Assembly (NCBI GenBank): GCA_030248065.1
Contig: JASAMV010006714.1
Span: forward strand, 62,001-126,000
Source: Rhynchonema sp. JSB1_4
Lineage: Eukaryota; Nematoda; Chromadorea; Monhysterida; Xyalidae
Direction: 5' to 3'
Length of the DNA: 64,000 nt
The first letter of the stretch is position 1; each line of letters begins with the position of its first letter. The notes under the pieces are model-generated. The model was not told where the DNA came from and ran no database searches. It saw nothing but the letters and a program-made list of their open reading frames with translations. The translations under genes and the position numbers were made by a program. This document shows positions 1 through 12,300 of this stretch, piece after piece.

Positions 1-1
1 G

Positions 2-373
2 TTTATCACGCATCGATTCTACAGCAACAAAGTGCTGGAGAAGATGAAGGAAGGCAGCGCACAGCAGAAACAGGCAATGAAGGCGCAGAAACGTCTCATG
101 GTTACTCTTGGAATGAGTTCCTTGTGTACTTTGGTGTTTTTCGTGATCCCGAATGCGATAATGGTGTTGTTAGTTGCAGTGAAAATGAACCACCTCAGCC
201 CCTGGATGATGTCCATTTCTAATATCAACCCATTTGTGAACATTTTCATCTACACGTTTCGTCATAAGGACATTCGCGCGGCAATCACGTATCTGTTCAA
301 ATGTAAGGAGTTGCCAATGAACTTCAATACCGTTTCGGCTTCACAGGCCACGATCAAAGTTGTCGGACACTAA
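2..373 (+). CDS. Serpentine (7TM) receptor, C-terminal part, srsx-like
   Basis: A reading frame open from the left edge ends at the TAA at 371-373, giving 123 residues; the upstream exons lie outside the window. It shows a basic loop (QQKQAMKAQKR), a hydrophobic helix at about residues 32-58, then a last helix with NPFVNIFIY, a form of the NPxxY motif of rhodopsin-like receptors, followed by FRHKDIR at the start of helix 8. This would be a plasma-membrane chemosensory or peptide receptor. The loop, the TM7 motif and the short tail resemble nematode srsx receptors; that family name is inference from pattern, not a search. A broken relative lies at 4396-4726 and its tail shares the K-x-PMN stretch (KELPMN and KKMPMN). 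Nothing after the stop resembles a further exon. Confidence 0.65.
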   Translation, partial: FITHRFYSNKVLEKMKEGSAQQKQAMKAQKRLMVTLGMSSLCTLVFFVIPNAIMVLLVAVKMNHLSPWMMSISNINPFVNIFIYTFRHKDIRAAITYLFKCKELPMNFNTVSASQATIKVVGH

Positions 374-1095
374 CCCTTGGAGGAGCTTTAGGGAGGTTTA
401 GAGCATTAGTTTATTTATAATTTAGGCTTTGGTCTATCTGCACAATTTGTCACCAATTCTGCTTGTCTGTCATTTGGCCGTCACTCAATAATTGTTTTGC
501 ACAGCTTATTTGGACACTCACTCACTCACTATGAACCTATCAACTTCGATTGCAAGTCCATTGACATGGACTTGGCTTGGCCATAGGCAAATTTTGGCTG
601 AGGTGTACATATTTTGCGATGAATTCGGCACACTTGACCAGCATAAAGCTGTTCATTAGATGAAGGAGAACCACGTTTACGCAGGGCAAAATTAGTGCAT
701 CAACCCTATCGCAACATACAGCTCAACCAAAATTTGCTGATGCTCAAGCCAAGTAAAATGCCAATACACTTGCCTTCAAGGTTGATACGGTTCCTATGTA
801 TACGTAGATAATACTGCGGATTTTTTCCCTCACCCTTTCGTATCAGTCGACGATTACTGAGTACGAACTGTACCGTTCTCAATGTACTGAACGTGTTTGA
901 ATATATTTGAAGCACCATTTTTGTAACAACGTGGATTTCGGATACGCTTTTGATCTGATTGTGTTTATGTTGTCCAAAACATGAGCGTTCATATGTTAGG
1001 TAGCCTGTTGTGTTCGTTCTTCGGATTCTGCTCTGCGTTCTATAGTTGCGCGTATGGTCCAACCACGTGCTCATGAGACGACTCTGTTTAAAGCT
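374..1095. other. Intergenic, no gene seen
   Basis: Downstream flank of the receptor gene. It is AT-rich with no convincing exon. The open frames here are short and carry no recognisable motif. Confidence 0.5.
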
Positions 1096-1419
1096 TGCTT
1101 GGCCAGATTCAAAAATGCGCCGGTTACACGGGTTTTCGCAAACAAAAGAAAGAGATTGGGCCGAGAGACATGATGACAAGTTCCAGCTGGCTGACCTCAA
1201 TTTGTTGCGTGCTTACGCGAACAGCAACATCGTTCAACACACAAATGTTTTGGGAGTCAAAAGGGAATTTACGCACCGAGGTGGAGAGCGTGTTTTTAAA
1301 AAAATACATGCATTTCTCTTTCGTTCACTTCCGAAATACGTGGAACCGGAACATTATTGGATCCGTTCAAGTCAACTTCAAAATAATTTGTCTCATGAGT
1401 TTGTGGGTGGACTATGCTA
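1096..1419. repeat. Duplicated segment, copy 1
   Basis: About 320 bp that recurs at 3379-3700 with scattered substitutions; shared stretches include TTGGCCAGATTCAAAAATGC-like and GAAATACGTGGAACC sequence. Both strands of both copies keep open frames (for example QLADLNLLRAYANSN), but I do not recognise a protein and the second copy has frame breaks. Copy 1 is cut off at its right end by the transposon starting at 1420. The duplication brackets the space between the two receptor genes, so it may be part of the same local duplication. Confidence 0.6.
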
Positions 1420-2448
1420 CTCACTCGTAAAAAAAGTTTCAGTCAAGTACACCACATATGGTGTAACTTTTCAAATGTACACCAAAGTGTGGAAAATTCC
1501 GCACTTTATTCGTGTAATCAGTTGACCACACCCAATGAGTGTGAGTCTTGCTAAAAGTTACACCTCAATTGTAGAAATGAATGCAAAAGAAACAAAGCGC
1601 AGAACGCTAGTAAAAAAAATTTTCTGTTGTCTGTGTGTATAGGGTAGTATAGGGTTAGTAAAAATACCAGCAAATTGGCTCTGGGTGACGACATGGCACG
1701 TGCGATCATGATCCTGTATTGTAGTTACCAGTGTTTCATGACCGAATACCCTTCCTTGTTGCATCAGGTGTATTATGTGCTAGAACGTATCGCAGGTTTG
1801 CCAAAGCACCCCAAAATGACACCAAAGTCGACATCTGTGTATAACGGTTACTTGCGCGAACTCAGTTCTCATGCCAGTACTGAATCCAGTTCAGATGATT
1901 AGGTATGATTGATAGATAATGTGCTGTATGTCCTGATTTTAGTACATTCTTCGTTGATGTAACCTTGTGTACGAGTGACCTGCAGGTATTTCTTTTGTGT
2001 CAGTACTTGTTGTTCACTTCATTTACGTGGTTTCTATTGCAATACTTATGCTGCTCTCCGGTGGTTATTGCTTGTGTCTGTGATTTTCACTATTATGTTG
2101 TCAAAAATCAAAGCTGTTTCGTTTTTTTTGGGCTATGCGTATGCGCATCACCTCATGTTATCCACCTGTCCTGCAAAAGAACTTTTCTTCTCTGTCAGTT
2201 GACAAATAAAATGCTCTGTTGAAAGATTGGCTGAAAATATTTGATGGATCTGCTGGGTTTCCGCGAGCAATAGCAACACCAAAAGTGTAATAAAAAGTAC
2301 ACTGTAGCGGTGTACTACTGCCCATGGGGAAATCTACACTCGTGCGGTGTGCAATCCTACACTCTTGATAATAGATTTTTTCCGACACTTCAAAGTGTAA
2401 GATTTTCCACACAATAGTGTAGAAACTTACACTTTTTTTACGAGTGAG
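1420..2448. mobile_element. TA-flanked inverted-repeat element, about 1.03 kb
   Basis: The ends are inverted copies (CTCACTCGTAAAAAAAG on the left and its complement on the right) and each end abuts a TA, as expected for a Tc1/mariner-type target. Further inverted GTGTAA-rich sequence lies inside both ends. It interrupts the duplicated segment that begins at 1096. An internal open frame, ATG at 1693 to stop at 1900-1902 (69 residues, acidic Ser-rich C-terminus), has no recognised domain and no transposase signature. Confidence 0.65.
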
Positions 2449-2483
2449 TACCTGCTACTGTAACTGTATATAAAGACAATCTA

Positions 2484-2650
2484 CGCCAACACGACCTCGA
2501 TTTCGGAGGAGGCAGATTAGTGAAACATTCATACGTGGCTGCTGATTTGGAAAATCTTACACGTTGTAGAGTACTACGTAACGGATGATGACTTTCTCTT
2601 TCTATTCGTTTTGCAAGCACACCACCTCCGAAATCGGGCTCGTGTTGGCG
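2484..2650. mobile_element. MITE, TA-flanked, about 167 bp
   Basis: The terminal inverted repeats begin CGCCAACACGA and end TCGTGTTGGCG, each next to a TA. The similarity continues inward as CGATTTCGGAGG and its complement. No coding capacity. Confidence 0.6.
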
Positions 2651-2652
2651 TA

Positions 2653-2957
2653 AAGGCAGTCTACGGGAGGTTGTCACTCAGCCCCCGAATACCGTAATCC
2701 GCCGTAATTTTGATCTGCAAGGATCGTGTCGAGACCATTTTGTTTTTTATCTATGTTTTGCGTGTTAGCGGCATCACCAACCAACATTTCGAAGTTTTGG
2801 TGATCGGCGCGCACGATGACAATTTCCTACTTGCTGCCGCTAATTGCCGCTAATACACGTGTCGATAAGCAGCGATCAGCATGGGTCTCGCAACGATCTG
2901 GCTTTCGGTGGGTTACGGTATTCGGGGGCTGAGTGACAACCTCCCGTAGACTGCCTT
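2653..2957. mobile_element. MITE, TA-flanked, about 305 bp
   Basis: Long terminal inverted repeats (AAGGCAGTCTACGGGAGG on the left, complement on the right) run about 40 bp inward, with TA at both outer borders. It shares the TA that ends the neighbouring MITE at 2484-2650, so one element inserted directly beside the other. Confidence 0.7.
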
Positions 2958-3378
2958 TAGTTTGCCTTTACATTATTCGAAAATCACGAATAAATGACGA
3001 CTGATGAAAGTCTTTTGGTTTTTTGCAATGCTTTCCCCATGAACTGGTGGATATGCATCATTGGTAAAGTGCAAATCAACATTGTCCAGATGTACCCAAT
3101 CAAAATGTCGTTTATAGCAATTGGTGTAAAGCTAATGCACACACCGCAGCATGCGTTTAAAAAAATTCCAGCGTTTTGTGTCGCATCAACCGTAATCGTC
3201 GTGCTAGCGACAGCCGAACTGTAGGTGAGTTGTCCTTCGACATTTGCCGTTTTTGTACATAGATCGATAGCAAACTTGGCGATCGGATTAGATCGGTATA
3301 CATAGGTAGTCACATCGTACATCCATGTGATTGGTCTGGCCTACAGGTACCGTATTTAAACAACTTAGGAGGGTCGAT

Positions 3379-3700
3379 AATACCGCTTGGCCAGATTCAA
3401 AAATGCACCGGTTACACGGATTTTCGCAAACAAAAGAAAGAGATCGGGCTGAGAGAGATGATGACAAGTTCCAGCTGGCTGACCTCAATTTGTTGCGTGC
3501 TTACGCGAACAGCAACCTTGTTCAACACACAAATGTTTTGGGAGTAAAAGGGAATTTACGCACCGAGGTGGAGAGCGTGTTTTAAAAAAATACATGCGTT
3601 TCTCTGTCTTTCATTTCCGAAATACGTGGAACCAGAACTTTATTGGATCCGCACAAACCAATTTCAAAAAGAGTCGTCTCATGAGTTCGTGGCTGGACTA
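3379..3700. repeat. Duplicated segment, copy 2
   Basis: Second copy of the 1096-1419 segment, without the transposon that interrupts copy 1. It can be followed as far as TCTCATGAGTTCGTGG and a little beyond. Small indels break the frame that is open in copy 1. Confidence 0.6.
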
Positions 3701-3913
3701 TACAAGAATATAACTACTGTTGCATGAACGAACAAGGTTCAGCTACACATGAACACAATGTAATGAAATATTGTATGAAATGAAAATTTGAACGTGCCCT
3801 TGTGCTAAAACGCTGCATAGGCAAGCGTCCAGATGCAAGTTCGATCGTTATAGCCTCTCTGTATTCGTACGAGCTGCAAATCTACGCGAGATCGCACATC
3901 ACGTTGGTATGTA

Positions 3914-4242
3914 TAGTCCGTCCACCAGCTCATGGCACTTTGTGTTGCTGCTGGCTGGTTTGTTCCCTTCCTCCACGTTCTAATGAAAGAGAAATTGAGT
4001 GTGACCGATGTTGCAAAAAAACTAAAAAAACAATAAAATGTGTCGAAAAAGATTGAATTCGATCAAATTTAAAATTAAATTAAATTAAAATCGATAAAAC
4101 ACGTCGATTTCATAAAAACCACAATTTGGGAACAAAAATAATTTTTTTCGGAAACTCAATTTCTCTTTCATTAGAAAGTGGAGGAAGGGAACAAGTCGGC
4201 CTGCAGCATCACAAAGTGACATGAGCTGATGGACGGACTATA
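3914..4242. mobile_element. TATAGTCCGTCCA MITE, copy A
   Basis: The element starts TATAGTCCGTCCA and ends TGGACGGACTATA. Its arms share GAAAGAGAAATTGAG and its complement around an AT-rich centre. Copies of similar length lie at 31538-31867 and 38417-38746. The outer TA fits a TA-targeting family. It sits just upstream of the broken receptor fragment. Confidence 0.75.
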
Positions 4243-4395
4243 CGTCATTTACATCCATCTTGCGACGAAACTTTGCAACGTTTTCCTAGTGCAGAGCTTT
4301 ACTCACTAGCTCCGACAGTCGTGCGAACTCGAGAACTTCCGATAGTAATTGTTCCGTCAGCTTGACCAAATTTCAAAACAGTATGGTATTTTGCA

Positions 4396-4726
4396 GCTGG
4401 TGGTAGTGATTCCGACGGAAGTCGCCGAGCGTTACTGGAAGACGTATCCGTTTCAAGTTATCGGCGTGCTGTACATCATCCCGAATTTCAATTCAATCAT
4501 CAATGTCCATTTGTTTCTCATTAAACACAAATTGATACGTAGAGCGCTCATGAAGGCGCTGGCTGGTAAGAAAATGCCGATGAATTTGAAGGATTGGGGA
4601 GGTCAGACCACAGCGGTTACCAAGACCGTTGACGTTAAAGCCGAGGTAGGGCAGAGAAGTGAGGCAAAAACCACAACTGTACAAACCAAAATCTTTTGCT
4701 TACAAAAACTGGGAGTAAATTTTTGA
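4396..4726 (+). pseudogene. Serpentine receptor fragment (TM7 and tail)
   Basis: After a plausible acceptor (TTTTGCAG) the frame reads LVVVIPTEVAERYW, then a hydrophobic stretch (VIGVLYIIPNFNSIIN) and a basic HKLIRRALMKAL segment, ending at 4724-4726. The helix-plus-basic-tail order and KKMPMN match the receptor at 2-373, but the TM7 motif has lost NPxxY. The 650 bp upstream are filled by a duplicated segment and a MITE, and I find no exon for the other helices. It is probably a relic of a tandem receptor copy; a gene with very distant 5' exons is the alternative. Confidence 0.5.
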
Positions 4727-5354
4727 AGTGCGCAATCATGCAAAACATGGGACCAGCTTCATTATAACCAAAATTCAACCAAAAAATATTCTAAACCGCA
4801 CTGAATTTTTAAGTATCAAGTCAATGCTTTGTTAAGATTTTTTCTTCATGAAGACCAGTTCAGGTTGTGGACACTGCGAACAGTGCGGTTCAAACGTTGG
4901 TGTAGCTAGAGTGTAAATCTCAGAATTCTTTTTTCATCTGTTTCGAACCCATCTTGTCTGAAAGAGAAGCACCTGTTTTTGTGGTTCATACCATTCTTCG
5001 TGCGTTTGCCCTTTGATTTGCAGCTAATCACGTGTTCTTTTTTGTGCTTTTGTCGTCACAACACCAAATGTCAAATCACTTGTATTTCATTGCAATGTGA
5101 TTTGTGCATGTTTGTAGTTAATTGACCGCATCAGGTACACATACTATGCATACCTGCATCTGCGGTATTTTCATTGATAGTTTTCGGTTTTTTTGCACCT
5201 CTCATATGTTGTCCTGGTTACCGTTTGGACCCGTTTAGAACTGTACTACCTGAAGATGGTGGAACAGGACTCATTCGTCATTTGAAAAAAGTTGTTCTTT
5301 CTGAAATTGCTGGCTGAAACGTTGTATGAAACTAATGAAAAACTGTGTTCCAAG
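4727..5354. other. Intergenic, no gene seen
   Basis: No exon-like frame or recognisable motif. The last 8 bases (GTTCCAAG, 5347-5354) are the left target duplication of the next element. Confidence 0.5.
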
Positions 5355-6073
5355 CAGGGTTGGAAAAAAAAATTTTTTTTTAAGCAAGTTTTCTTTTTTA
5401 AAAAAAAAATTTTTTTTTAAAAAAAAAAATTTTTTTTTAAAAAGTCTCAGATTCGGGGAAATTTTACAAAAATTTGCCTAAAAAACGCGCAAAATCGCGA
5501 AAAAATGCAACTTTAATTGACAAGTCACTTTTGTGACTTGGTTTGCATCACTTATGAAGGGTGTTTACGTCATTTCGATGCGATCCAACAGTCTGTACTT
5601 GTTATGGACCTATGATTGCTGCTCTGTGGTATCAGACACAACGGTTTGTGGTCGAATAAGCAAGATTCACTCATAAACCATACAGAATTGAGAATATAAG
5701 CTGCAGAAATATTTGTCGGGTCGCTGAATCAGTCGTATATGACCGACCCGATGGGGTATGACATCAAAGTACCATGTAAGTACATGCATACTGTGTCTCA
5801 TGTATCACGGGGAGGTATAATAACATCATTTGGGGCATCTTAGATACCAAATACATGCCCCAAAAGTGATTTTGTGAAGAAAATTTTTCGACCCTTGAGA
5901 AAAAATGACAAAAAATAACCCCCAAAAAGGCCATTTTTGGACGTTTTAGAACATTTTGTTCCCCCGAAAAATTTTAAAAAAAAAATTTTTTTTTTAAAAA
6001 AAAAAATTTTTTCAAAAACGTTTTTAAAAAAAAATTTTTTTTTTAAAAAAACACTTTTTTTTGCCCAACCCTG
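5355..6073. mobile_element. hAT-type MITE, CAGGGTTGG ends, copy 1
   Basis: Starts CAGGGTTGGA and ends CCAACCCTG. It is flanked by a perfect 8-bp duplication, GTTCCAAG (5347-5354 and 6074-6081). Eight-base duplications and CAGGG-type ends are the hallmark of hAT transposons. The interior has A/T homopolymer blocks near each end and no transposase. Confidence 0.85.
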
Positions 6074-6161
6074 GTTCCAAGTGTGTTAAAATCCTTGTCG
6101 CTTTGTTGAACTTGGGATACATGTATATACATGCGGTGCGCGGTACCACATCACTTCTGAC

Positions 6162-6868
6162 CAGGGTTGAAAAAAAAATTTTTTATTAACGAGCTTTTTT
6201 TTAAAAAAAAATATTTTTTTGATTTTTTTTGACGAAAATTTTTTTTATTAGAAAAAGTGTTGCAAACGACGTTTCAGGATAAAGGAAATCGATGCAACAT
6301 ATTTTTCAAAAATTGAAAAATTTTCGCCTGAGACCCAACTTGTGTGGTGACACCCGGTAGCATTGTGCAGATTCTATGGAATCCTACCAGTCTGAGGTTG
6401 ATGTTGACTAACGATGTTACTCTAATGTATTGTAGCATGCCGTACAACGTATTTTAATGCATCTAATGCCGTATATCTGATATACGACCATCAAAATATC
6501 GATTACAGCCCAAATCTTGCGTGTCAGATCGACTTTGCGCGCCCGGTTTTGCACCAGACCTATGTATATACATGGTGTAGTAGCATGCAGTGGTACATTA
6601 TCGGTGCCACATCACTATAAAAGACCATCCCCGCACATCCCTGTACGGATTTGGGGACAATACAGGGCGCCGCAGGCGCGAGTTTGGAAAAATTGTCCCA
6701 TCCACAGAAAAAAAGTGCCAATTTTTTGCCTCGAAAAAGGCCATTTTTGGACATTTCAGCCCATTTTGGGCAACTTTTTTTTATTAAAAAAAAGCAAAAT
6801 CTGAGTTTCAAAAAAAAATTTTTTTTTTTTAATTTTTTTAATTAACCACTTTTTCTGAAAGAACCCTG
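6162..6868. mobile_element. hAT-type MITE, CAGGGTTG ends, copy 2
   Basis: Starts CAGGGTTGAAAA and ends GAACCCTG. The flanks CTTCTGAC (6154-6161) and CCTCTGAC (6869-6876) form an 8-bp duplication with one mismatch. The interior is again rich in A/T blocks with no coding capacity. Confidence 0.75.
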
Positions 6869-6876
6869 CCTCTGAC

Positions 6877-9319
6877 CCATGTGTGCTTCACGCGTGTACG
6901 AGAAGTAAAAAGTACAGGGTGGTCAAAAATTAGCTGTCCTAAAGTTGAGGATAACGTGCGGCAAGCTCGTGTTCGTCTGAATAAGCTTGTTGTCCGTGGC
7001 TTCGTCGGTGTGTGGACGATTGCATTTATTACTGTATCTCAACAAAAAAAGATCAGCCGCGCGACCCTATGACGTTAGCAGTTCGCTTCCATGTTGGATG
7101 TTATCATGGCCTGCACACGTGGAAATGTTACTTAAAAAGTATGTATCAGAAACTTCCCAGGGCTTGAAACAAGAACTGGGCAAAAAAACTGCGGAAACTC
7201 ATCCCACGAATAAAATCCCCCTTGAATGTGTTAATGACATGTGCAGTGTCAAACAACATTATACTACATGTACATATACATAGGTGCATACTTGACTTTT
7301 GCCGACCGAAACGCGGGTGTTGTCACACGCAGCAGCATCTTGTGAGCTCAAGAGTGTGCCTGACTCACGCCACGCAAGTATAAACGTCTTGTCAGGTCGG
7401 TTCGATGCTAAACTGATTTGTGAAGTGCGAAAACACTCCAACGCGCTGCCATTCAAACGTCAATGATCACTTGCGGGAAGAAAGCGCCAAACAGTGAGTT
7501 CTGGCACGAAAATTCTATTGCAAATAACCATTTGGGACATCAATTATTTAAGCCGCTACGATTTTCATTCCAAATGATGCTTTTCTGAGAGGCTGCTGTT
7601 CGCGGATACTTGCCGTTTTTTGTTTTGTGCTTAATGTTTGGCGAGTAAACATCAAAATGCGTAAAAAACAGCTGTCGGAATGTGTGCGTGAATGAGTTTT
7701 TGAGAGCAAATCCACACTCCGGTCAAGTTTTCGCAGCTGGTCTTTGAGAATTATGTACGTAAACAAATAATAGTGTTTTATTTTCATTATAGAGGCATCT
7801 TGCTCTTTTCCTTGAAGTATCATAAGCCCAGTATACTGTACAATGTATGTACCTATTGTTCAATGATACTACGTTCCTGATCATTATTACATCCATGTTT
7901 TCGGCACTATTGTTCAAATATTGCAGAGGGTACTTGTAAAGTGTGGCAAAAGGCTTTCATGTGATAAAGAAAATAAACAACAGGGGTAAACGTAACAGGG
8001 CCGCATAAACCGACGCAAGTTTGTTGCAGATCAGCGTCCGTTGATTGTTAAGTTAATATATGTAATTATTTACGTTTATATGCATGCCAAATACCATTGG
8101 CACCGTGTGTCTTATCATGACGACGCTCGTGGGGAGCAGTGGCCAATCGCCGTGGTCTTGGACAGGACTATTGTAGTTCTAAACAGAAGAATGTACTGAG
8201 TGCAGTAATGTTGTTTCGCCCCTGCTTTCGCAGACAGACCGAGGCACCAGGCCTCGTCAGTCCGAACGGCTCTGGCCAATTTTGCCTCCCAAAAGCCCCA
8301 CGTGCAGGATCTTATTGGTGGTCTGTTACATCACTGCGTGCGCATACATACCGTATCTTGCGTGTTCGTGCTGGGATCTTATACTTCAGATGCATTGATT
8401 AAACATTCCCAACCTGATTTCTCCAAGTGTAGTTCAACGTTGAGCGGAGGAAATTCTTCTTAATGGCGATAAAATCCCAAGAAGATGAAGATCATGCCTT
8501 GGCCACAGTACACGTTCGTACATTCATACATTTGTATGACGACCTGGTGTACTGTTCGTGGCAACAGATCGCTAAAAGCCGTTCTTGTCTGGCATAAAGT
8601 GCATTACCGCGTCCTATCAGAACTTTCAAGTTCCAATAGCTCTCAGCACATGTTTGTTCCGTCGTCCAAAGCAAATTTTCAAAGCCTCAAACTACAGGGT
8701 GCGTGACCGGTCGTAATTTTTGTGTCCCCTCTTGCCCGCCTGCCAGCTTGCTGCCGCTCTTATTGCGGCTTTGGTACAAATGAGTCAAAAGAGCGACATT
8801 GGGAGCAAAAACATGCACAGGACTTTCTGCAATGGGGCGCCCTTGTGATGAAACTGGATACACTAGTATGTACTTGTGTGTCTGTTGCACAAGGCGCAAT
8901 GCTCTCATTTTGTTTAATTGTACCGTGGTGGTTTTATGCGCGCTTGTTCTTCTGCCATATTTTAGCTGCGGTTTTAGTATTCATAAAGCAGGAAAAAGAC
9001 AGCAAAAACAGGCGTGCCTTCTGCTGGATTATGCGTCATCCCGCCTAAATGTCTATTCGGTTTGTTGAAAACTCCTTCGTCCTGTTTTTTTTGTGTTGCA
9101 GAAATTTGCAAACTTTCACCTTAACATGTTACGTACGCACACAATACAAGCACCATGATCGGTCAGTCAGCCACTTTTGGGTGTTGGCTCCTCGGTGTTG
9201 GCTCCCCGAGGAAATGAACTGACACGGCGTGTCATGGAACAATGATCGTCAGCAAAATATGAGAGAGCACATACTTGTGCAAAATTTTGCACTTTGAGCC
9301 CTGCGTGCTGAAACAAACA
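6877..9319. other. Long stretch without a recognised gene
   Basis: Only short open frames without motifs or supporting splice signals. It includes AT-rich unique sequence and the 5' flank of fusogen-like gene 1. No TATA box or other promoter element stands out. Confidence 0.4.
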
Positions 9320-12300
9320 ATGACCCTTCGTCTGGTGCTACTACTGTTGCCCTCCATTTTACTTCCCACCAATGCCGAACCGTTGCGTGCCCCACTGTTC
9401 GACCCGGCAATCCACTGTCAATCCACCGTGCTCGTCGCTAGTCAACAGTCGCATCTCAGTCTCGCTGATGTTTCACGTGCTCTGGTCGAGAACACACAGC
9501 TGCACTTTGCCGTGTCGTTGGGTGGCGCGGTGTGTGCGAAAATACTGCTCACACGGCCCTTGAAGGATAAAATCAACGAAAATGATAAAAATCATAAGAA
9601 TAAAACTGCTACGAGCAGCTCAGACAACAGCCAGGACCTAGCGGTTCGCCAAATCTACCTGGCTGTGCAGTATGTCCGTTTGGAACAGCACTATCCGATC
9701 ATGTGGAAATATCAGTTCGGTATCCCGGTGTTGAGCAGCAATTGTGTGTGCGAGTGCGGGACGAAGAATGGAAAACGACATTCTAGTAGATGTCACGGTT
9801 GGTGAGAGATTTTGTACTCGGTCAAAATTGGAAGCCAACTGTTTTGTATGCGCCATTTTGTCACCCGCTGTTTCGACCCCGGCTGTTCTATCCATGACAC
9901 GACAGTTCATCATTTTTGCAGCTCACCGTCGCTGCCAATCGACCATCTATGGTCTATCTTGTGTCTTCTCCCACCATCTCTACGACCCATATTGTGGTCA
10001 CGCACATTGGTGTTGCGATGTGGATGTGAGACCGTTGGATCACAGAAAGTACACCGCTGTCGCTATCGGAGAACCGGCGGGCGTGGCTGTGCTCGGATTT
10101 TCGCTCAGGTATAATAGAGAGCATCGGGAAGCTTTTGTGATTGGCATACCTATGATGGGCATGATAACAGGCGTGAGAGGCATGGTCTTCTCTGGCGAAT
10201 CGCAATCGTAAAAAAACAGAACACTTCGGTAAAATTTTCAAAAAAGAAACTTTCCGACATGCCGCAGCAGTAAATCTGCATAAAATCATTCAAAATGTTT
10301 GCTTTTTAGGTATGAATCAGCCGACAATCACACAATTCGTCACATACAACGCGAGTATTCGGTCAGATTGGCACAACAGCAGACCATTCAGCTCATCGAC
10401 CCGCACATTCAGGTATTGGTCGCACAATGACTTTATAAGAATTGGTCAAATTTTTTTCCTGAATCGCAAAGCAGGCTAGTGACGGGGCAATGACGTTGCG
10501 CTGCGCGATCACACACAAAACACGTAGTAAAGAGAATGTTTCAGACCTGCGGCAACGTGGTTGATCTGCTAGATTATTTTCAACTGAAAATGTTTTGTGA
10601 GAATCACAAATAGCACAGTAGTTAAGAGTGAATGAACGTGAAAATCAGGATTGATTTTGATGAATTCTTATATGGTCATTGTGCGACCAATACATACATA
10701 TCTACAACTCTGATTTTGTAAATAATCACTGTCACCTTGATGATCAGGCAACCCTGACCAACACCCCAAATGAACATCGATTAGCGCACGCGCTCTATTA
10801 TGTGGATCCGAATGGGACATTGATGAACGGGGTACCAATTAATGAACTGCATGAACACAGCGTGGCGAAATTGGGATGGTTCAGGTGAGCAGCTCAGAAT
10901 GAAACATCAGCCAACCCGGGGACCAACTAACCAGCTGATGTTTCTCACAGATGGCGTGCAAGCGAGCACGATAGCAATGAGTGGAATGTGCGCAATGCAC
11001 ACGGTCAACTGCAATGGGCGCATCGGCTGAGAACCATTGATTGTGGGGCACACAAATATGAAGAGACGTACATGGCTGAACAGTATGTGCTGACGAAACA
11101 TCACAACAGCAGTCCGGGATCAGGTTTGGACTTTTTTTGCTTTCATTTTCAATAACCATCTGAACCCAGTCGTTTTTTAACATCAAAGGCGGTCGTACAA
11201 ACAATGACACCGTGCAGAACAACGTACATGCCGGCTCATCCGTGCAAGCGACCAGGCATTGGGTGACAATGCGCTTTTTCATTGAAACATTGTGACTTCT
11301 TGCCCACATCAGTATTTTAATATTTTCAATCCCACAATCTCAGATCAAAAACGTGTCAGTCAGTCTGCCACGCGAGCAACTCGTGATCACTCAATCAGCA
11401 GATCACACCCTCATCGTTGACCTGACGCTCAACGATGTGAATGCGATGGTGGTACAGATGACACATGGACACGGGGTGGGCGCACAGGGGGGCACGCTTG
11501 ATTATTTGTTTGCATAATTTCAGTTTTTTCTTCTTTTTTTTGAAAATTTGCGAATTTATTTTATCCTCCAGGTGGGCGACTTCAACGCGAGCATTCACGT
11601 CGATCGCAATGGGGCGCAATACATGAACATCACTTTTTATGTGAGTATTATGCAGATGATATGTTCAAAATATTATACAAGAATTGAACGCATTTCCAGA
11701 ACTGTTCCGGCACGCTGATGGGTCAAGTGTACGGTGCCAAAGACACAACATCAGTGAAGCTGTCATTCAGTGTCCAATTGTCCACCAAAGTTAGCCGAAT
11801 CGCACAGCACATAATCCGACTGCCCGGTGTTGGTGCCGATCGATGGGTGTGTTTGCAACAGGCAGATGCCAGTGAACGACGATTATGTCATGTTGGTGAG
11901 TCATACTGTAGGCGCTGGGTTACGGTATCAAGTACATACTCACAATGTATTCTTGAGAGACTGAGAGGGGCGGCAATCAAGGGCCATGGATGAATGGGTG
12001 AGTCACACACGTACTTGGTGGGTTACGGTACCGACCGACATCAAAAGTGATGAAATTTTCCCGTGTTGGCTGATGGTGCAGTCGTCAAACTCAAGCAGCC
12101 TCAAATGAACGCGAGAAATTATGTACATGGGAGTGGACGACAAGAATTGACGTCCTCAGTTGACGACAGTGCTGTAAGCCAAGCCCCATGTTATAAGATT
12201 TGAACCGCCAGCGAAGTCTAAATGTGTGTTTTTTAGTAATAACAGACTACTGTATGCATTATGGTAGAATTCCCTCCAAAGAAACAGGGCCCCATGAAAA

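Noticed and set aside
8722..9068. A 108-residue plus-strand frame with hydrophobic stretches
   Set aside because: It starts at ATG but overlaps another long frame, has no motif, and lies in sequence with no other sign of a gene.
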